DNA from: Brassica napus
Taxonomy: Eukaryota > Streptophyta > Magnoliopsida > Brassicales > Brassicaceae
Assembly (NCBI RefSeq): GCF_020379485.1
Contig: NC_063446.1
Location: 25,260,610 to 25,324,609 of the forward strand
DNA length: 64,000 bases
Direction: 5' to 3'
The translations under genes were made by a program, and so were the position numbers. Numbering within the stretch: position 1 is the first letter of the stretch; every line of letters begins with the position of its first letter. A model generated the notes under the pieces. The model saw nothing but the letters and a program-made list of their open reading frames with translations, ran no database searches and was not told the origin of the DNA. Below are positions 46,000 through 58,221 of the stretch, in pieces.

Positions 46000-46480
46000 A
46001 ACCACACATGATAAAACATTACCTCCTCAAACTCATTGTTTTAATTTGGTGAAAATTTTGTCCAAAAAACACAACCAACTTCTTAAAGCAAAATACTTAT
46101 TACCTATTTTAGGTTTACAAATTGGAATGAGAATTGAGAAAGCAATTCGTTGTCAGACCAAAACCACCAAAGAAGAGCAAACATATAGCAAAGGACAGAG
46201 CGTAAAGAATCTACTTTTGGGACAGACATAAGCTCTCAATCACTTAATGCATGCACTCACTGTGTTTTTTTTTCTGGTACGTTCTTGTTGTAGTTTCCCA
46301 TGATTTTCATTTTATATGCATGTCCATTAGCCAAAGTTGATTATGCGTAGCTTTCTAAACCACAACTATTTTTTTGGGTATAAAATCTAATACTAGTCTA
46401 TTATACAAGAGAGTGAATTTACTCATTTATTCAGTTGTCTGCTCATGATTGGTTTGGTGGCGCAATCACTATAGCTTCAC
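46000..46480. repeat. Diverged direct duplication, copy 1
   Basis: Shares blocks in the same order with 46840-47340: TTTTGTCCAAAA, TCGTTGTCAGACCAAAACC, AGCAAAGGACA, ATCTACTTTTG, GGTACGTTCTTGTTGTA and a later CATGATT. Single-base changes and indels are common, so it is an old duplication of non-coding sequence. Confidence 0.75.
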
Positions 46481-46839
46481 TGAAATTTTATTAACTTTCA
46501 TTTTGGGATGCAAATTATTTTCTTTTTTTCCATATTATATGAACGATGTCGATGCGTCTAAAAATCTTGTGCGTTTGATTTAGCACGAAGGATTTTCAGT
46601 CACAACATTAGTAAGAACGCCTAAAATATCTACATAACATGTTTGTAGCATCTTCATGCTTGTGTCGTGTGTCGACTACAACCGTGTAAAAAATGAAATT
46701 GTCATAATTTCGTCGTTTCCAATGAAGTTCTTGCATACATTAACTGTTGGGGAAGAATAATCAAAATAAATACAAAGTTCAAGAGATTTCAATGTATGAT
46801 TTTATAATTTTTGTATCTTCATGCCTAACTAAACTATAA

Positions 46840-47340
46840 AAACAAAATACCATGAATGATAAACCATTATATCCTCGAAACAAATCCATAATTGTTTTGT
46901 GGAATTTTGTCCAAAATCACTATCAACTAGTATTGTTGAAACAAAAATGGATTGAGAACAGAGCAAGGAAGTGTTACAAAAAAAAAAAAGAACTGAGAAA
47001 GGAAACTCGTTGTCAGACCAAAACCCACAAATTAAAGAAGAACAAACAAATAGCAAAGGACAAAGTTTAAAGGATCTACTTTTGTGAAAAAATATATCAA
47101 TCACATAATGCATCAATGTGATTTGCTTGGTACGTTCTTGTTGTATGTTTCTTAATTATGCTTTTCATTTATACATTTTCATCAGGCAAAGTTGCTAATG
47201 TCTAGCTTTTTCTGTTCTTGTCGGTAACATACTTCATTAAGATGTTAAAGTGTAACATTGAGATGTTAAAGTAATAATACAAAAGAGTATAGTTACTCGT
47301 TTATCAAGTGGTCTGGACATGATTAGGCGCCCAATGAAGT
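46840..47340. repeat. Diverged direct duplication, copy 2
   Basis: Partner of 46000-46480, offset by about 850 bases. The short Lys-rich open frames in both copies (45989-46231 and 46852-47070) share residues only because the DNA is duplicated; neither looks like a gene. Confidence 0.75.
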
Positions 47341-48295
47341 ATGTATGTATAAAGCAGACGTGAACTCACGATTAGCTCATATCCAAACTATTTTTTTTTG
47401 TCAACCATCTCATATCCAAACAAATATAATATATATCCAGTTTGATAAATAAAAAATATATATATCCAGTGTGTCCTCCTAACACACAAGTTTTGAACGT
47501 AACATTCTGGACTGGACGTCGATTTCAACCTTTTACAGAATTACCGACTCTTCTGTGAGTTTAACAAACTTGAGGGCCTTACTTACAATTATCTTAGTCA
47601 GAAATTAAATTTTTTTTTTTTTGATCAAATTTCAGAAATTAAACATTTTCGTTAAAAACCGTATAAATCTGTGGGCTAATTTTTTTTTATTTTTATTTTA
47701 CAACAATCTGTGGGCTAATTCTTAGACTAGTTGATTGAATGATTGATCCCAAAAGTCTCCTAAGCGAGAAGGGATCAAACGCAGTCCAAAGCTTTTCAAT
47801 CCTTCTTCATCGGCTAGAGTTTCGCTCATGATCCAACATTTTCCAAAGCTCCGATTTTTTACCCTGTGCTGGTGAGTTCTGCGAGCTGGGTTCGTCGTAG
47901 AATCTATTGATTGTATAGTCTATATCATGTAGAATGGTGGATTCGAATCGCGAAATTCTGCAACTGGGTTCGCTAATTGTGATCTGGTTGACGATTCTGG
48001 GTGATAAAGTTTGCTGCTTTGTCGTTCTAGGTTTCTGGATGATGATGATATTCTTTTTTTTTTATCTGCAAATTGTTTTAATGGGTTTGTGTTGTTTCTA
48101 TTTGGTTTAAATGATTTCACCCGAAAGACGTTGTTTTTATCACATAGGGAACATAATCAATGTACGTTTCTTTTCACAGTTACAGTTGCTGAGTGAAAAT
48201 TTGTTCTTGACCTCCTCTTGATGCAGTTTTGATTCTTACAAAGCCTCAAGAGTTTATTTGGTCTCCTTTTAGATTTGTGAGCAGCATCAAAAACG

Positions 48296-50397
48296 ATGCA
48301 TTCAGGCTGCACAAAACTCATGCTACTTCTATTCTTACTTCTTGCTGTGTTCATTGGGAACACTGACGCAGACCCTCAATGGGAGATCTCACATAAAGTA
48401 AGAACTGCTCCTCACGGAGACATGGGACGGAATGTTATAGATGGAAGTGGTGTAGAGAAAACGTTACATGACGTTGGAATGGGTGAGAACAAGAGGGGGA
48501 GTCACAACAAAGTTTCCGTCTCAACAGTTGCGTTGTTCACTTTGGCGATGGCCGCTGCCACTGGGTTAGGTGCGGTGCCTTTCTTCTTTGTTGAGCTTGA
48601 TCCTCAATGGGCTGGGATATGCAACGGCATGGCGGCTGGTGTGATGTTGGCCGCTAGCTTTGATCTTGTGAAGGAGGGTCAAGAGCATGGTTCTGGTAAC
48701 TGGGTTGTTACTGGGATTCTAGCCGGTGCTTTGTTCATTTGGCTCTGCAAGCAGGTAAACTTGAAACTGATTCTTAAAGGCTCTCCAACAACATATTGAA
48801 AACTTACTTTACCTTTGGCAGTTTCTTGAGCAATATGGTGAGGTGAGCATGCTGGATATTAAAGGTGCAGATGCAGCCAAAGTTGTTCTCGTCATAGGCA
48901 TCATGACACTTCATTCTTTCGGAGAAGGATCAGGGGTTGGTGTGTCCTTTGCTGGCTCAAAAGGTTTTAGTCAAGGGCTTCTGGTGACTTTAGCCATAGC
49001 AGTTCATAATATTCCAGAAGGGTTGGCTGTTAGCATGGTGCTTGCATCAAGAGGTGTCTCTCCACAAAACGCCATGCTCTGGAGTATAATCACATCCTTA
49101 CCTCAGGTAATAATCCATTGATGTGTCTGTGATCTTGTTTCGTTTTCTGCATAACTGATTACTGATTCTTGTTGATTTGATTCTTTTACCAGCCTATCGT
49201 TGCAGTGCCAGCTTTTTTATGTGCTGATGCATTTAGCAAGTTTTTGCCTTTCTGCACTGGGTTTGCTGCTGGGTGTATGATTTGGATGGTTATTGCTGAA
49301 GTGCTTCCTGATGCATTCAAGGTGAATTTGCATGTTGTTGATGTTCATTATCTCAGGAAGATGACTTGTCTTAATTTCTCTTCTCCGTAACCACAACAGG
49401 AAGCGTCTCCGTCGCAAGTGGCATCTTCAGCCACAATATCAGTAGCATCCATGGAAGCTCTCAGCACTCTTTTCGAAAACTTCACGCATGATTACAAGTA
49501 ATACAATGGAATCCAAGCTTTTTGCGTTTGATGGTGTTCTTAAATTTAACTAAAAAGGATTCATTTTCTCCAACCTGCAGCTCAGAGGATGCTTCTGGCT
49601 TCTTCGTTTCACTTCTCTTTGGTCTAGGCCCATTGCTTGGGGGAGTGTTTCTGGTTGCATCGGCACTCACCTTCCGTCTCCAGCACGCCCTTCTCATGGG
49701 AGTAGCCTCAGGAATTGCGTTTGTCCTAGGTCTCTGGCGTCCGCTTCAACTGCTGCTCTCTGCAAAAATGGGATTCATCCCTCTTGTTAGTCTACTCGCT
49801 GTTGGTGCCGTGCTGAGCCATTTCATAAGCTCAACCATCCTGAATGTTACTTCTCGGAAGAAGTCTCGAGCTGGTAGTTTAATCACCCCAGTAACAAATT
49901 TTCCAACCAGTGCCATAACACTCCAGTCACTATTAGCGTGTGGAGCGGTTGGTTTCCACGCGCTAGCCGAGGGGCTTGCTCTTGGAGTCGCTGCTCCAAG
50001 TGCTTACGGTCTCGGCAGACACATGGTGCTCCCTGTTTCCTTACACGGGCTCCCAAGAGGGACAGCGGTTGCAAGCTGCGTCTTTGGAGCTACAGACAGT
50101 TGGCACGCAGCTCTTGCGGCTGCCGCTTTGATCGGGTTTGTGGGACCTGTATCGGCCATAGGATCAATACTAGCTGGGATAGATTACAGTGGATTGGACC
50201 ACGTGATGATGGTAGCGTGCGGTGGATTGCTGCCTAGCTTCTGGCAGGTGATTAAGAGAGCGGTGAGGTTAGAGAGAAAGAAAGGCAGTGTTGGGATGGT
50301 GCTGGGAGTTGCGTGTGCTGTTGTGTGTCTGACTTTCACTAGACTGGTCTGTTTGCACACGCCTTACTGCAATTCTGCACCTGAGGCTGTTAGATGA
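48296..50397 (+). CDS. ZIP-family metal ion transporter (595 aa)
   Basis: A membrane transporter for zinc or related divalent metals. Exons: 48296-48754, 48822-49106, 49193-49321, 49400-49497 and 49581-50397 (1788 nt). The N-terminus is a signal peptide (MLLLFLLLAVFIGNTDA) and a polar luminal stretch, then several membrane segments. ZIP signatures are visible: LHSFGEGSGVGVSF, and HNIPEGLAVSMVLASRG, the usual TM4 metal-site motif with His-Asn-x-Pro-Glu. A further HALAEGLALGV lies in the last exon, with a histidine-poor loop between the halves. It resembles At3g08650 by recall; the subcellular membrane is not evident. The last codons and stop are part of a 139-bp unit repeated twice more downstream, so only the first copy is coding. 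Confidence 0.92.
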
Positions 50398-50777
50398 TTG
50401 AGTTCTTGAAAGTAAAGAGGCTCCTTTTGTGAGCATATGCACTCTCTGATTCTATGTTGTAAGATAGTTACATATACTTTCATGACCCTTTAACTCGTGG
50501 CCTTACTGCAATTCTGCACCTGAGGCTGTTAGATGATTGAGTTCTTGAAAGTAAAGAGGCTCCTTTTGTGAGAATATGCACTCTCTGATTCTATGTTGTA
50601 AGATAGTTACATATACTTTCATGACCCTTTAACTCGTGGCCTTACTGCAATTCTGCACCTGAGGCTGTTAGATGATTGAGTTCTTGAAAGTAAAGAGGCT
50701 CCTTTTGTGAGCATATGCACTCTCTGATTCTATGTTGTAAGATAGTTACATATACTTTCATGACCCTTTAACTCGTG
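50361..50777. repeat. Three tandem copies of a 139-bp unit across the ZIP stop codon
   Basis: The units start at 50361, 50500 and 50639, each with GCCTTACTGCAATTCTGCAC and each ending about TTTAACTCGTG. They are almost identical (GAGCATATGC in the outer units, GAGAATATGC in the middle). The unit contains the last 11 codons and TGA of the ZIP gene plus its early 3' UTR, so copies 2 and 3 extend the 3' UTR with pseudo-C-termini. Confidence 0.95.
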
Positions 50778-51227
50778 TGTCTGTCTATACAAACTTTGTC
50801 GGATTTTAGGATATGTTTTTGAGTGCGAGATTAAGTAGATAGGGGCTTTGGTTTAGCTCTAATCTACTGGAAAAACAAAAACAAAAACAAAAGGATAACA
50901 GCAAATACTTTTGACAATTATTTATATAAATACTTGATAGTGTTTGTACTTTCTTTCATCATTGGTAATTTAAGACCTTTTACTGATTTATTTTCTTGGT
51001 AATGAAGATAAATAAAAGGGTAATTTTCTCATATAGTCATTTTTAATTCTTTTTCACAAAAATAGATTTTAAAAAAGAAAATGACCAAAATAATCTTTTT
51101 TATTTTGAAATTTTTAATTTTTATTTTTTATTTTTTTAAATTTGAAATTCTATTTCCAAAACTCTATCCCTTAACTCTAAACTTTAAGTGTAGATTAGTT
51201 AACCCTATGATAAAAATACATTTTTTT

Positions 51228-51555
51228 TGTTATAAATCAATTGATGGATGTCCATAACTGGCCCGGTTCATAACCAGCCCATACACTTAGAGAGAGACGA
51301 CCCAACCCTAGAGAGAGAAAGGCGGCCACGACTTGGAGAGAGAGAGGCGGCCATGTAGCTTGGAGAAAATGAAACCATATTTCATTTGTATTTGTACTCT
51401 TTCCATATTATGTATTAGTAGTTTTCCTAATCCTAGTTGATTTAGGTTTTGGATACTTTCCATATTTCTATATCTTGTAATCCTTATATAAAGGAACACA
51501 CTTTTGATTAATAATATATAGAAACTTACAGTTCTAAATCCTAAGTTTCACAACA
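51228..51555 (+). repeat. Old Copia 5' LTR (328 bp)
   Basis: Starts TGTTATAAATCAATTG and ends TTTCACAACA. It includes a GA-rich part with GACGACCCAACCCTAGAGA and a TATATAAAGG box near its 3' end that could be the element's promoter. The CGTTATCAGCACG following it is the probable primer-binding region. Confidence 0.9.
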
Positions 51556-53042
51556 CGTTATCAGCACGTCAGCCTCTAACACCCTGAGCCTAAAACCAAA
51601 TCGCTAAAACCCTAAAACCCTAAACGAAGAGGAATCTGCCTCGGAACTTCAAAAAGGCCGTTCTCCCAAACCGTGAGTACCCAGAAAACGATCAAGATAT
51701 CAAATCGAAGCCCTTGCCGAGACAAATCAGTCAGTGCAAACCGCTTGTCGATCTGACCACCGATGCGCCCTCACGCACAGATACAGTGCGCGCTGATTTG
51801 CTTTGGAACCCTAATCCGAACCCGACGAACTTTAATCCGTCCCCGCGTCTGTTCTAGCTCGTATCCACCTGATCAGCTCCAGCCCCCAGGCGTTCCTGAT
51901 CCTAGACGAACTCAGCTCCATCTTGATCCAGGACAGCTCGCGTTCCAGACAGCAAAGCTTCCCGTTCGCATCAGAGCCGCTCGCGACCCCGACTGCAACA
52001 GCTCCCGTTTGACGATCAGCTGCTCGCATCTCCAACCTCAATCCGTTCGCGTCCAGGCCAGCTCGTGCCCAACTCGCGTTCCTTCCCAGCTCGAGGTTCA
52101 TTCTCTTGGTGGTCCGGTTTCAACAATCTACTAACCTAAGGTAATTCGAATTCTAAGAACATGAAAATCGAATTTGGTTGATTGTAAAGAATGAAACCTA
52201 AAATCTAATCTCTATAAACTAAAGCCATAGGATAATAGATCAATCCCTAATGAGTAAATCGAAGCTCTATAAGTTCGATCCCCAAACCTAAAACGAGATT
52301 GATCTATTGATCAATTAAAATAAAAGCCTTAATGGCTTTGAATCTCAAATCAAATTCCTTTGATCTAAGATCAAATTTTCGAAAATCCTAAAACCCTAAT
52401 TCAAAAACTATTGATTGATTGCTTGCTTGATATAATCCGAATTTGATTGATTGTTTATTGAGATTGAAACTGATCTGATTAGGATTGTTGCTAGAATTGA
52501 TTAATTGCTTACTGTTTTAAAATCCGAACCTGATCATGATTGCTTAAATAATTAAACCCAAATCTGATTGTTTGTGATTGAATTGTTTCTGAATATGAAT
52601 CACCTAGAAACCGATTGCTAGGATCTCATACTGAAATTTGATTGTTTGAATTAAATTAATTGTTTGAGATTTCATGCTTTCATAATCACTTAGAAACCTG
52701 ATTGCTAAGGTGTTTAAAACTGGTCGCATTATGATCATATAGAAACCGATTAAGATTGTTCATACCATTAGCTGTGTGACTTGTCTTGCATCCATGATGA
52801 TCACTTAGAAAATTGTTAGGATTGATTTTATTGATTATAATCATCATGTAGCTGTGTGACTTGCATTTACTAGGATAAGTAAATCATCTCGTTTGGTCGT
52901 GAGACCAATAATGCATTATAACCTGATCATTTTGTTTGCATATGATACTTCTTAGAATTTTTTTTTTCTCTGGTCCGTGTGACATAAACTATTTTTATAA
53001 AGCTATAAAATTTTTCTAAAAAGTATTAATAATTGTTTCCAG

Positions 53043-53957
53043 ATGTCGAAAATCAACAACTTGGATTTTGTTGCCTTAAATCTCTCAGGAGATAATTACT
53101 TGCAATGAGTCCTTGATACTAAGTTTATATTGAAATCCAAAGGCCTCGGTGAATGTATTGCCAAAGACAATAATGCAAGTAAGAAAGATCGATATAAGGC
53201 AATATTAATTATTCGCCATCATCTTATAGAGAGTCTCAAAGATCAGTACATAACTATTGAGAATCCTCTAGAACTTTGGAACAAGTTAAAACAAAGATAT
53301 GATTACCAAAGGTTTGTGTTATTGCCAAAGGCTAGATATGATTGGATGAGTCTCAGGATCCAGGACTTCAAGTCTGTGGATGAATATAACTCAAAAATGT
53401 TCAAAATTGTTTCTACATTGAAGCTGTGTGGTAAGGAGATCACGGATGAGGATATGTTGGAAAAGACATTGTCCACCTTCCACACAAATAATATGGTGTT
53501 AGGACACCAGTACCGTGAAAAAGGCTTCAAGAGTTATGAAGATTTGATTCCATGTTTGTTGCATGCTGAGCAAAACAATGAGTTATCGATGAGAAACAGT
53601 GAGATGAGACCTCCAGGATCCACACCATTACCTGAAGCACATGCAGCCGAAGAAGCTATGAATGAATCTAACCATGTCCATCATGATAAACCACACGGCC
53701 ATTGCCGTAGTTGATGGAGAGGACGTGGCCGCGGCCAATACAACTTACATGGCCACAGGAATAGCTATGGAAGAGGCCGTGGATATCAATTTCATTCAGG
53801 CCGTGGTCGAGGCAGAATTTGTGGTGTTTCTAAACCACAACACTCGACCAGATCAGTGTGTTATAGGTGTGGAATAAGTAATCATTGGGCTAAGAATTGT
53901 AGGACTCCCAAGCATCTAGTTGATGTGTACCAAGAGAATTTTGAAATGGAAGAATCC
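53043..53957 (+). pseudogene. Old Copia gag remnant
   Basis: The ATG at 53043 (MSKINNLDFVALNLSGDNYL) is followed by a TGA at 53106, where related proteins have Trp. The main open part is 53130-53714 (UBN2-type gag with NPLELWNKLKQRYD and YNSKMFKIVSTL). After another TGA, the same locus encodes an Arg/Gly-rich stretch and a CCHC knuckle (CYRCGISNHWAKNC) near 53860. Confidence 0.82.
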
Positions 53958-56611
53958 TGAAGCCCACACGATCTTATGGAATATGAGACTTCTAATTGTC
54001 TAAAAGAATAAGTTGATTTCGATGTCTTGTTTTGATTTTATGATTTCTTTGTCTTTATGACTTATTTGAATTTATTATATGAATAAAAGTTTTTATTTTA
54101 AAAAACCTATCTCTGGAAATCTGAAATAAGTATAATAAAATCTATAATAATAAATCACCTAAAATTTCTTCATTCTTAAATAATGGATAAATGGTTTCAA
54201 AATTGAAACCATGAACATAGGGAACAAAGAATTCCTTTACATCGCCCAAAGAGATAAGAAATATAGTTGCGGGTATAGCCATTCCCATGAAAGGCTACGA
54301 CCAGACTAAAGAGATCTAATGATTTATACTCACCCATAGAAGCCCATTGAGTTTAAAATACATAAGAATGGTTTTCATATTGAAACAATGGGCAAAGGAA
54401 ATAAAAATTTCCTTTTAGAATTCACTCAAGATCATAGAAAAAATGGTCGAGACTATACCTGCATTCTCTACTAATCTATACTATGCAAAGATCACTATGA
54501 TAGAGGCAAATGCCTGCGAACTTTTTATAACCGGATTAGCCATCCTGGTTCAAACATGATGCAAAATGGGCACACATTGAAAGAAAGAAAGAGTTAACCC
54601 ATAGAATCTCACAAGGGAAACTCATTAGGCCATAATTATAGTATGTCCATGAGGGGGCAGTGTGGACAAATCCGTGGCACATTTCCATACTATAAACGGC
54701 TTGGCCGAATCCTTTTATAAACCGCATTGGCCATTACTTATAAGGTCAAAACTCCAAATCTAAAGCTTGGGGACATACGAATTTTACATGCATCTAAGTT
54801 AAAAGCATCAGACCATTTAGTGATCATAGATATTCTCCATCTCGATTAGATAACGGGTCAAGAGCTAGACATAGTCCATCATTAAAGACATTTAGATGTG
54901 CCAATTGCTCCACCACAAAAAACTAAGATGGGACCTCAAAAGGAGGATGAGGATATATGTTGGATATGAATCTCCCATGATAATGAAGTACCTTGAGCCA
55001 AATATCGGTGATCTATTTAGTGGCCAAGAACACGGATTGCAAGTTTAATGAATCCGACTATCCAACATTAGGGGGAGAAAATAATAAGCTGGTAAAATAA
55101 ACAGAATGGCATCGACCATCATTGTCTTGGCAAGATCCTCGGACTAACGAATGTGAAATAGACGTCCAAAGATTATACATTTACAAAGCTAGCTAATCAA
55201 ATGTCAGACACATTTGCTGACCCGAAAAAAATGACTAAGTCATATATAAACCGGCTTGTAAAGCACCAACAAAAATGATGTCCAAGAGAGACATAGTCAA
55301 GTTGGTACAGAGTCTATGCAAGATAGACCAATAAGTTCCACACAAAAAAAGCAAAAACAAAATTAGAATCCTCAGAAACAGAAGAAAGGTGCAGATAATG
55401 ATAAACCGATCCAAATCCGAGATTACTAAGGAAACCATCTCAGACATAGAGATAAAGCCGCCCGGCTAAACATCTAAGGTACGAAACAATGTAGCTTGGG
55501 ACGCCAAGCTGCAAGGTAATAAATGTCCTTGATAATAATAAAATCTCAATCGATTATATCATGTCTGGAACATTATGGAACACATAAAGAATGTCGACAT
55601 AAGATGATTTTAGTAGCACTTGAAATTATGAATATAAACAAGGATCATGAACCCACGTCCATACATGAGTGCACTCAACAAATCAGATAAAAGGAAAAGG
55701 GGACGTGGAATTAATTAAGAAAATAGAGGTTTTGGTCCCACATTTCGGACACCTCTAGATGTAAAACCAGTTGGACAAATGAGTCTTTGTGAAAGAAATG
55801 AAACATGGCGAGATAGCAAGATATAAGGCACGGCCATATGCACAAGAATTCACACAAAGAACATGAATCAATTATGAGAAGATATACTCCCCTGTGGTGG
55901 ATATAACAAACATTTAGATTCCTAATAAGTCTGGCCATGAGAAAAGAAAATAGATTTGCGGTTAAAGGATGTAGAAACCGCCTACTTATATGGTCCACTG
56001 TATAATGAATATATATATAAGTCCCAGAAGATATTGAGTTGACAAAAAAAATAGGTTCTCGAGAACTAAAATATATATGTGTATGTTAATATCCTCTGGA
56101 GAGATTTCTCAAACGATTATCTAAAGAAAGAGATTGAAATGAGAATTTGGGACAAACAAGGTTTTGTTTGGGAATAAAATTAAAACATCTTAAAAGATGG
56201 AATCTTTGTGCATCAAAGGGCTTATAGAAAGGTATTCAACCAAATTTTAAACATGGACTAAAAGCTTGCCCATTGTGTTGTCCCATAAGGTACTTTGGTC
56301 CAGACACAAACGTATTGTAAGTCTCAAGAAGGACATGGTCATGAGGATTTTTTGAATTAGACACGGATCCTTTGATCCCAAGAAGGACAAGGGATATGTC
56401 CTTGGTCCGGAAAAGTTCTTAACCCAAGTACCATTGGCGCCTTGATGTAATAGGCAAGCTATACTAGGCTGGACATGTGTTTTTGCCATGAATCTCTTGT
56501 ATATGTTTATATCATGTCCGATCATGAGGTTATCTATCAGATCCACATCAAGCTCGATCACATACAGGATATGTCTTTACACATGGAGGTACGACCATAT
56601 CATGGCGTTCC

Positions 56612-57004
56612 ATGAAACAAACCATCGCGGCCACATCATCTAGTCATTCAGAAATATTGGCCATACATGAGGCCAGCCGCGAGTGTGTTTGGTTGAGGTC
56701 GATGACCCAATACGTCCGAGCTGATTGCGGGATGGCCGAGAACAAAGAGCCAACCGTGATGTATGAGGACAATGCTGCGTGCATTGCTCAGCTCAAGTAC
56801 GGTTACATAAAAGGTGATAGGACGAAGCACATATTGCCTAAGTTCTTCTTCACTCACGAGCTTCAGATAGCCGATGAGGTCCAGGTCGTCCAAGTACGAT
56901 CCAGTGACAATTCAGCAGACCTATTCACCAAAGCACTACCTACCTGCACGTTCAGGAAGCTCACGCATCAGATTGGGATGCGTCAACTGAAAGACCTCCA
57001 CTGA
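56612..57004 (+). pseudogene. Old Copia RNase H remnant
   Basis: The last open piece of pol: SSSHSEILAIHEASRECVWLR, YEDNAACIAQ and KHILPKFFF, followed by ADLFTKALP near the C-terminus. These are the conserved blocks of Copia RNase H. The frame lacks the upstream RT, which is scrambled between about 54000 and 56600. Confidence 0.85.
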
Positions 57005-57147
57005 GGTTCACATCAGGGGGAGTAGTACGTGTTGTACTCTTTTCCCTTCTTCGTGGTTTTGTCCCACTGAGTTTTCTTGATAAGGTTTTAATGAGGCAAC
57101 ATTAAGCGTATTACAATCTCTGTATGGTTATGGCATCCAAGGGAGAG

Positions 57148-57490
57148 TGTTATAAATCAATTGATGGATGTCCATAACCGGTCCGATCCATAACCGGCCC
57201 ATACACTTATAGAGAGAGAGACGACCCAACCCTAGAGAAAGAAAGGCGGCCACGACTTGGAGAGAGAGAGGGAAAGGCAGCCATGTAGCTTGGAGAAAAT
57301 GAAACCATATTTCCTTTTCCTTGTATTTGTACTCTTTTCATATCATGTATTTGTAGTTTTCCTAATCCTAGTTGATTTATGTTTTGGATACTTTCCATAT
57401 TTCTATATCTTGTAATCCTTATATAAAGGAACACACTTTTGATTAATAATATACAGAAACTTACAGTTCTAAATCCTAAGTTTCACAACA
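57148..57490 (+). repeat. Old Copia 3' LTR (343 bp)
   Basis: Partner of the 5' LTR. It differs by substitutions (for example CCGGTCCGATCC versus CTGGCCCGGTTC) and by small insertions in the GA-rich and TTTCCTTTTCC parts. It is followed by ATTTTT and the right arm of the MITE. Confidence 0.9.
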
Positions 57491-57946
57491 ATTTTTACCT
57501 TTCAATAAAAACTTATTTTGGTCATTTTCTTCGCCGAGTGTTATTTTTGTGACAAAAAGTTAAAAATGGTTATCCTATGGAATTTTTCTGAATAAAACAA
57601 CAAAATGGCTATAGGCATGCATATCCTGTTAATTCGAGTTATTTAATTTAGTTCTACGTAAATCTTATCGAATTAACCTAAATAAATTTCAGTTCAATAT
57701 TTTTGGTTAGTTTGGTTTTTGAAAATTCTACTGAAATTTTTGATTTTGGTTTAATTTTGTTAAAATTTTGGATAAAACAACCTCAAAAAGATGTATTGCG
57801 CTTTAAGAGTTAAGTTTACTGAACAAAAAGCCCAAAGGACCATAAAGCCCAAAGCTCATTAATTGTAACAGTGATCTGAAACTTAGATGATTGATTAGCT
57901 AGCTGGTGAAGTTTGGATCTTTGGTAGAGAGAAGAAGAAGAAGAAG

Positions 57947-58221
57947 ATGTCGTTGGTGTGGCTAGAAGCAGCTCTACCTCTGGGGATCATCGGAGGGATG
58001 CTGTGCATCATGGGAAACTCTCAGTACTACATCCACAAAGCTTATCATGGCCGTGTATGATTCTCTCTCGAATTAGAGCAATTCATTCATCGTTTGTGGT
58101 TTTGATGATTTCAAATTTGGGATTGAAACAGCCGAAGCACATAGGCCACGATGAATGGGATGTCGCTATGGAGAGACGCGACAAGAAAGTCGTCGAGAAA
58201 GCCGCAGCTCCTTCCTCATGA
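57947..58221 (+). CDS. Mitochondrial complex I subunit MWFE (NDUFA1-type, 65 aa)
   Basis: A small accessory subunit of NADH dehydrogenase, anchored in the inner mitochondrial membrane. Exons are 57947-58054 and 58132-58221. The first exon gives a single hydrophobic helix (WLEAALPLGIIGGMLCIMG) followed by NSQYYIHKAYHGR. The second gives PKHIGHDEWDVAMERRDKK and an Ala-rich end, stop 58219-58221. Length and motifs match plant MWFE (At3g08610 by recall). An intron may also lie in the 3' UTR (CCCTCAG then GTCTGTG near 58233). The longer frame 57958-58221 is not the real start. Confidence 0.92.

Larger units (their letters stand above)
45086..48295. other. Long spacer before the ZIP gene
   Basis: No supported gene from the NPH3 start to about 47780. 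It contains the NPH3 promoter/5' UTR, a CT-rich part and a diverged direct duplication (46000-46480 and 46840-47340). From about 47780 on it is the ZIP gene's 5' UTR, with a probable intron from 47872 (donor GTGAGT) to 48226 (acceptor GATGCAG). Confidence 0.55.
51228..57490 (+). mobile_element. Ty1/Copia LTR retrotransposon, old and degenerate
   Basis: LTRs 51228-51555 and 57148-57490 (TGTTATAAATC...TTTCACAACA) with many substitutions and small indels between them, so it is much older than the Copia at 11.7 kb. A purine tract AAGGGAGAG precedes the right LTR. A gag remnant (53043-53957) and an RNase H remnant (56612-57004) keep the Copia order, while the integrase/RT region between them is riddled with stops and shifts. 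The target duplication is probably ATTTT, blurred on the left by a T run. It is inserted inside a MULE-type MITE. Confidence 0.9.
51018..57590. mobile_element. Small MULE-type MITE (about 310 bp) split by a Copia element
   Basis: The two parts are 51018-51227 and 57491-57590. The left end and the reverse complement of the right end are inverted repeats: both contain CATTTTTAA, TTTTTCACAAAAAT or TTTTTGTCACAAAAAT, then GAAAATGACCAAAATAA in the same order. AATAAAA flanks both sides (51011-51017 and 57591-57597), consistent with a partly decayed 9-bp duplication. There is no coding capacity. Confidence 0.72.

Noticed and set aside
51763..52134. 123-residue Arg/Pro/Ser-rich frame
   Set aside because: Lies in the untranslated leader of the old Copia element and shows no domain; base composition alone explains it.
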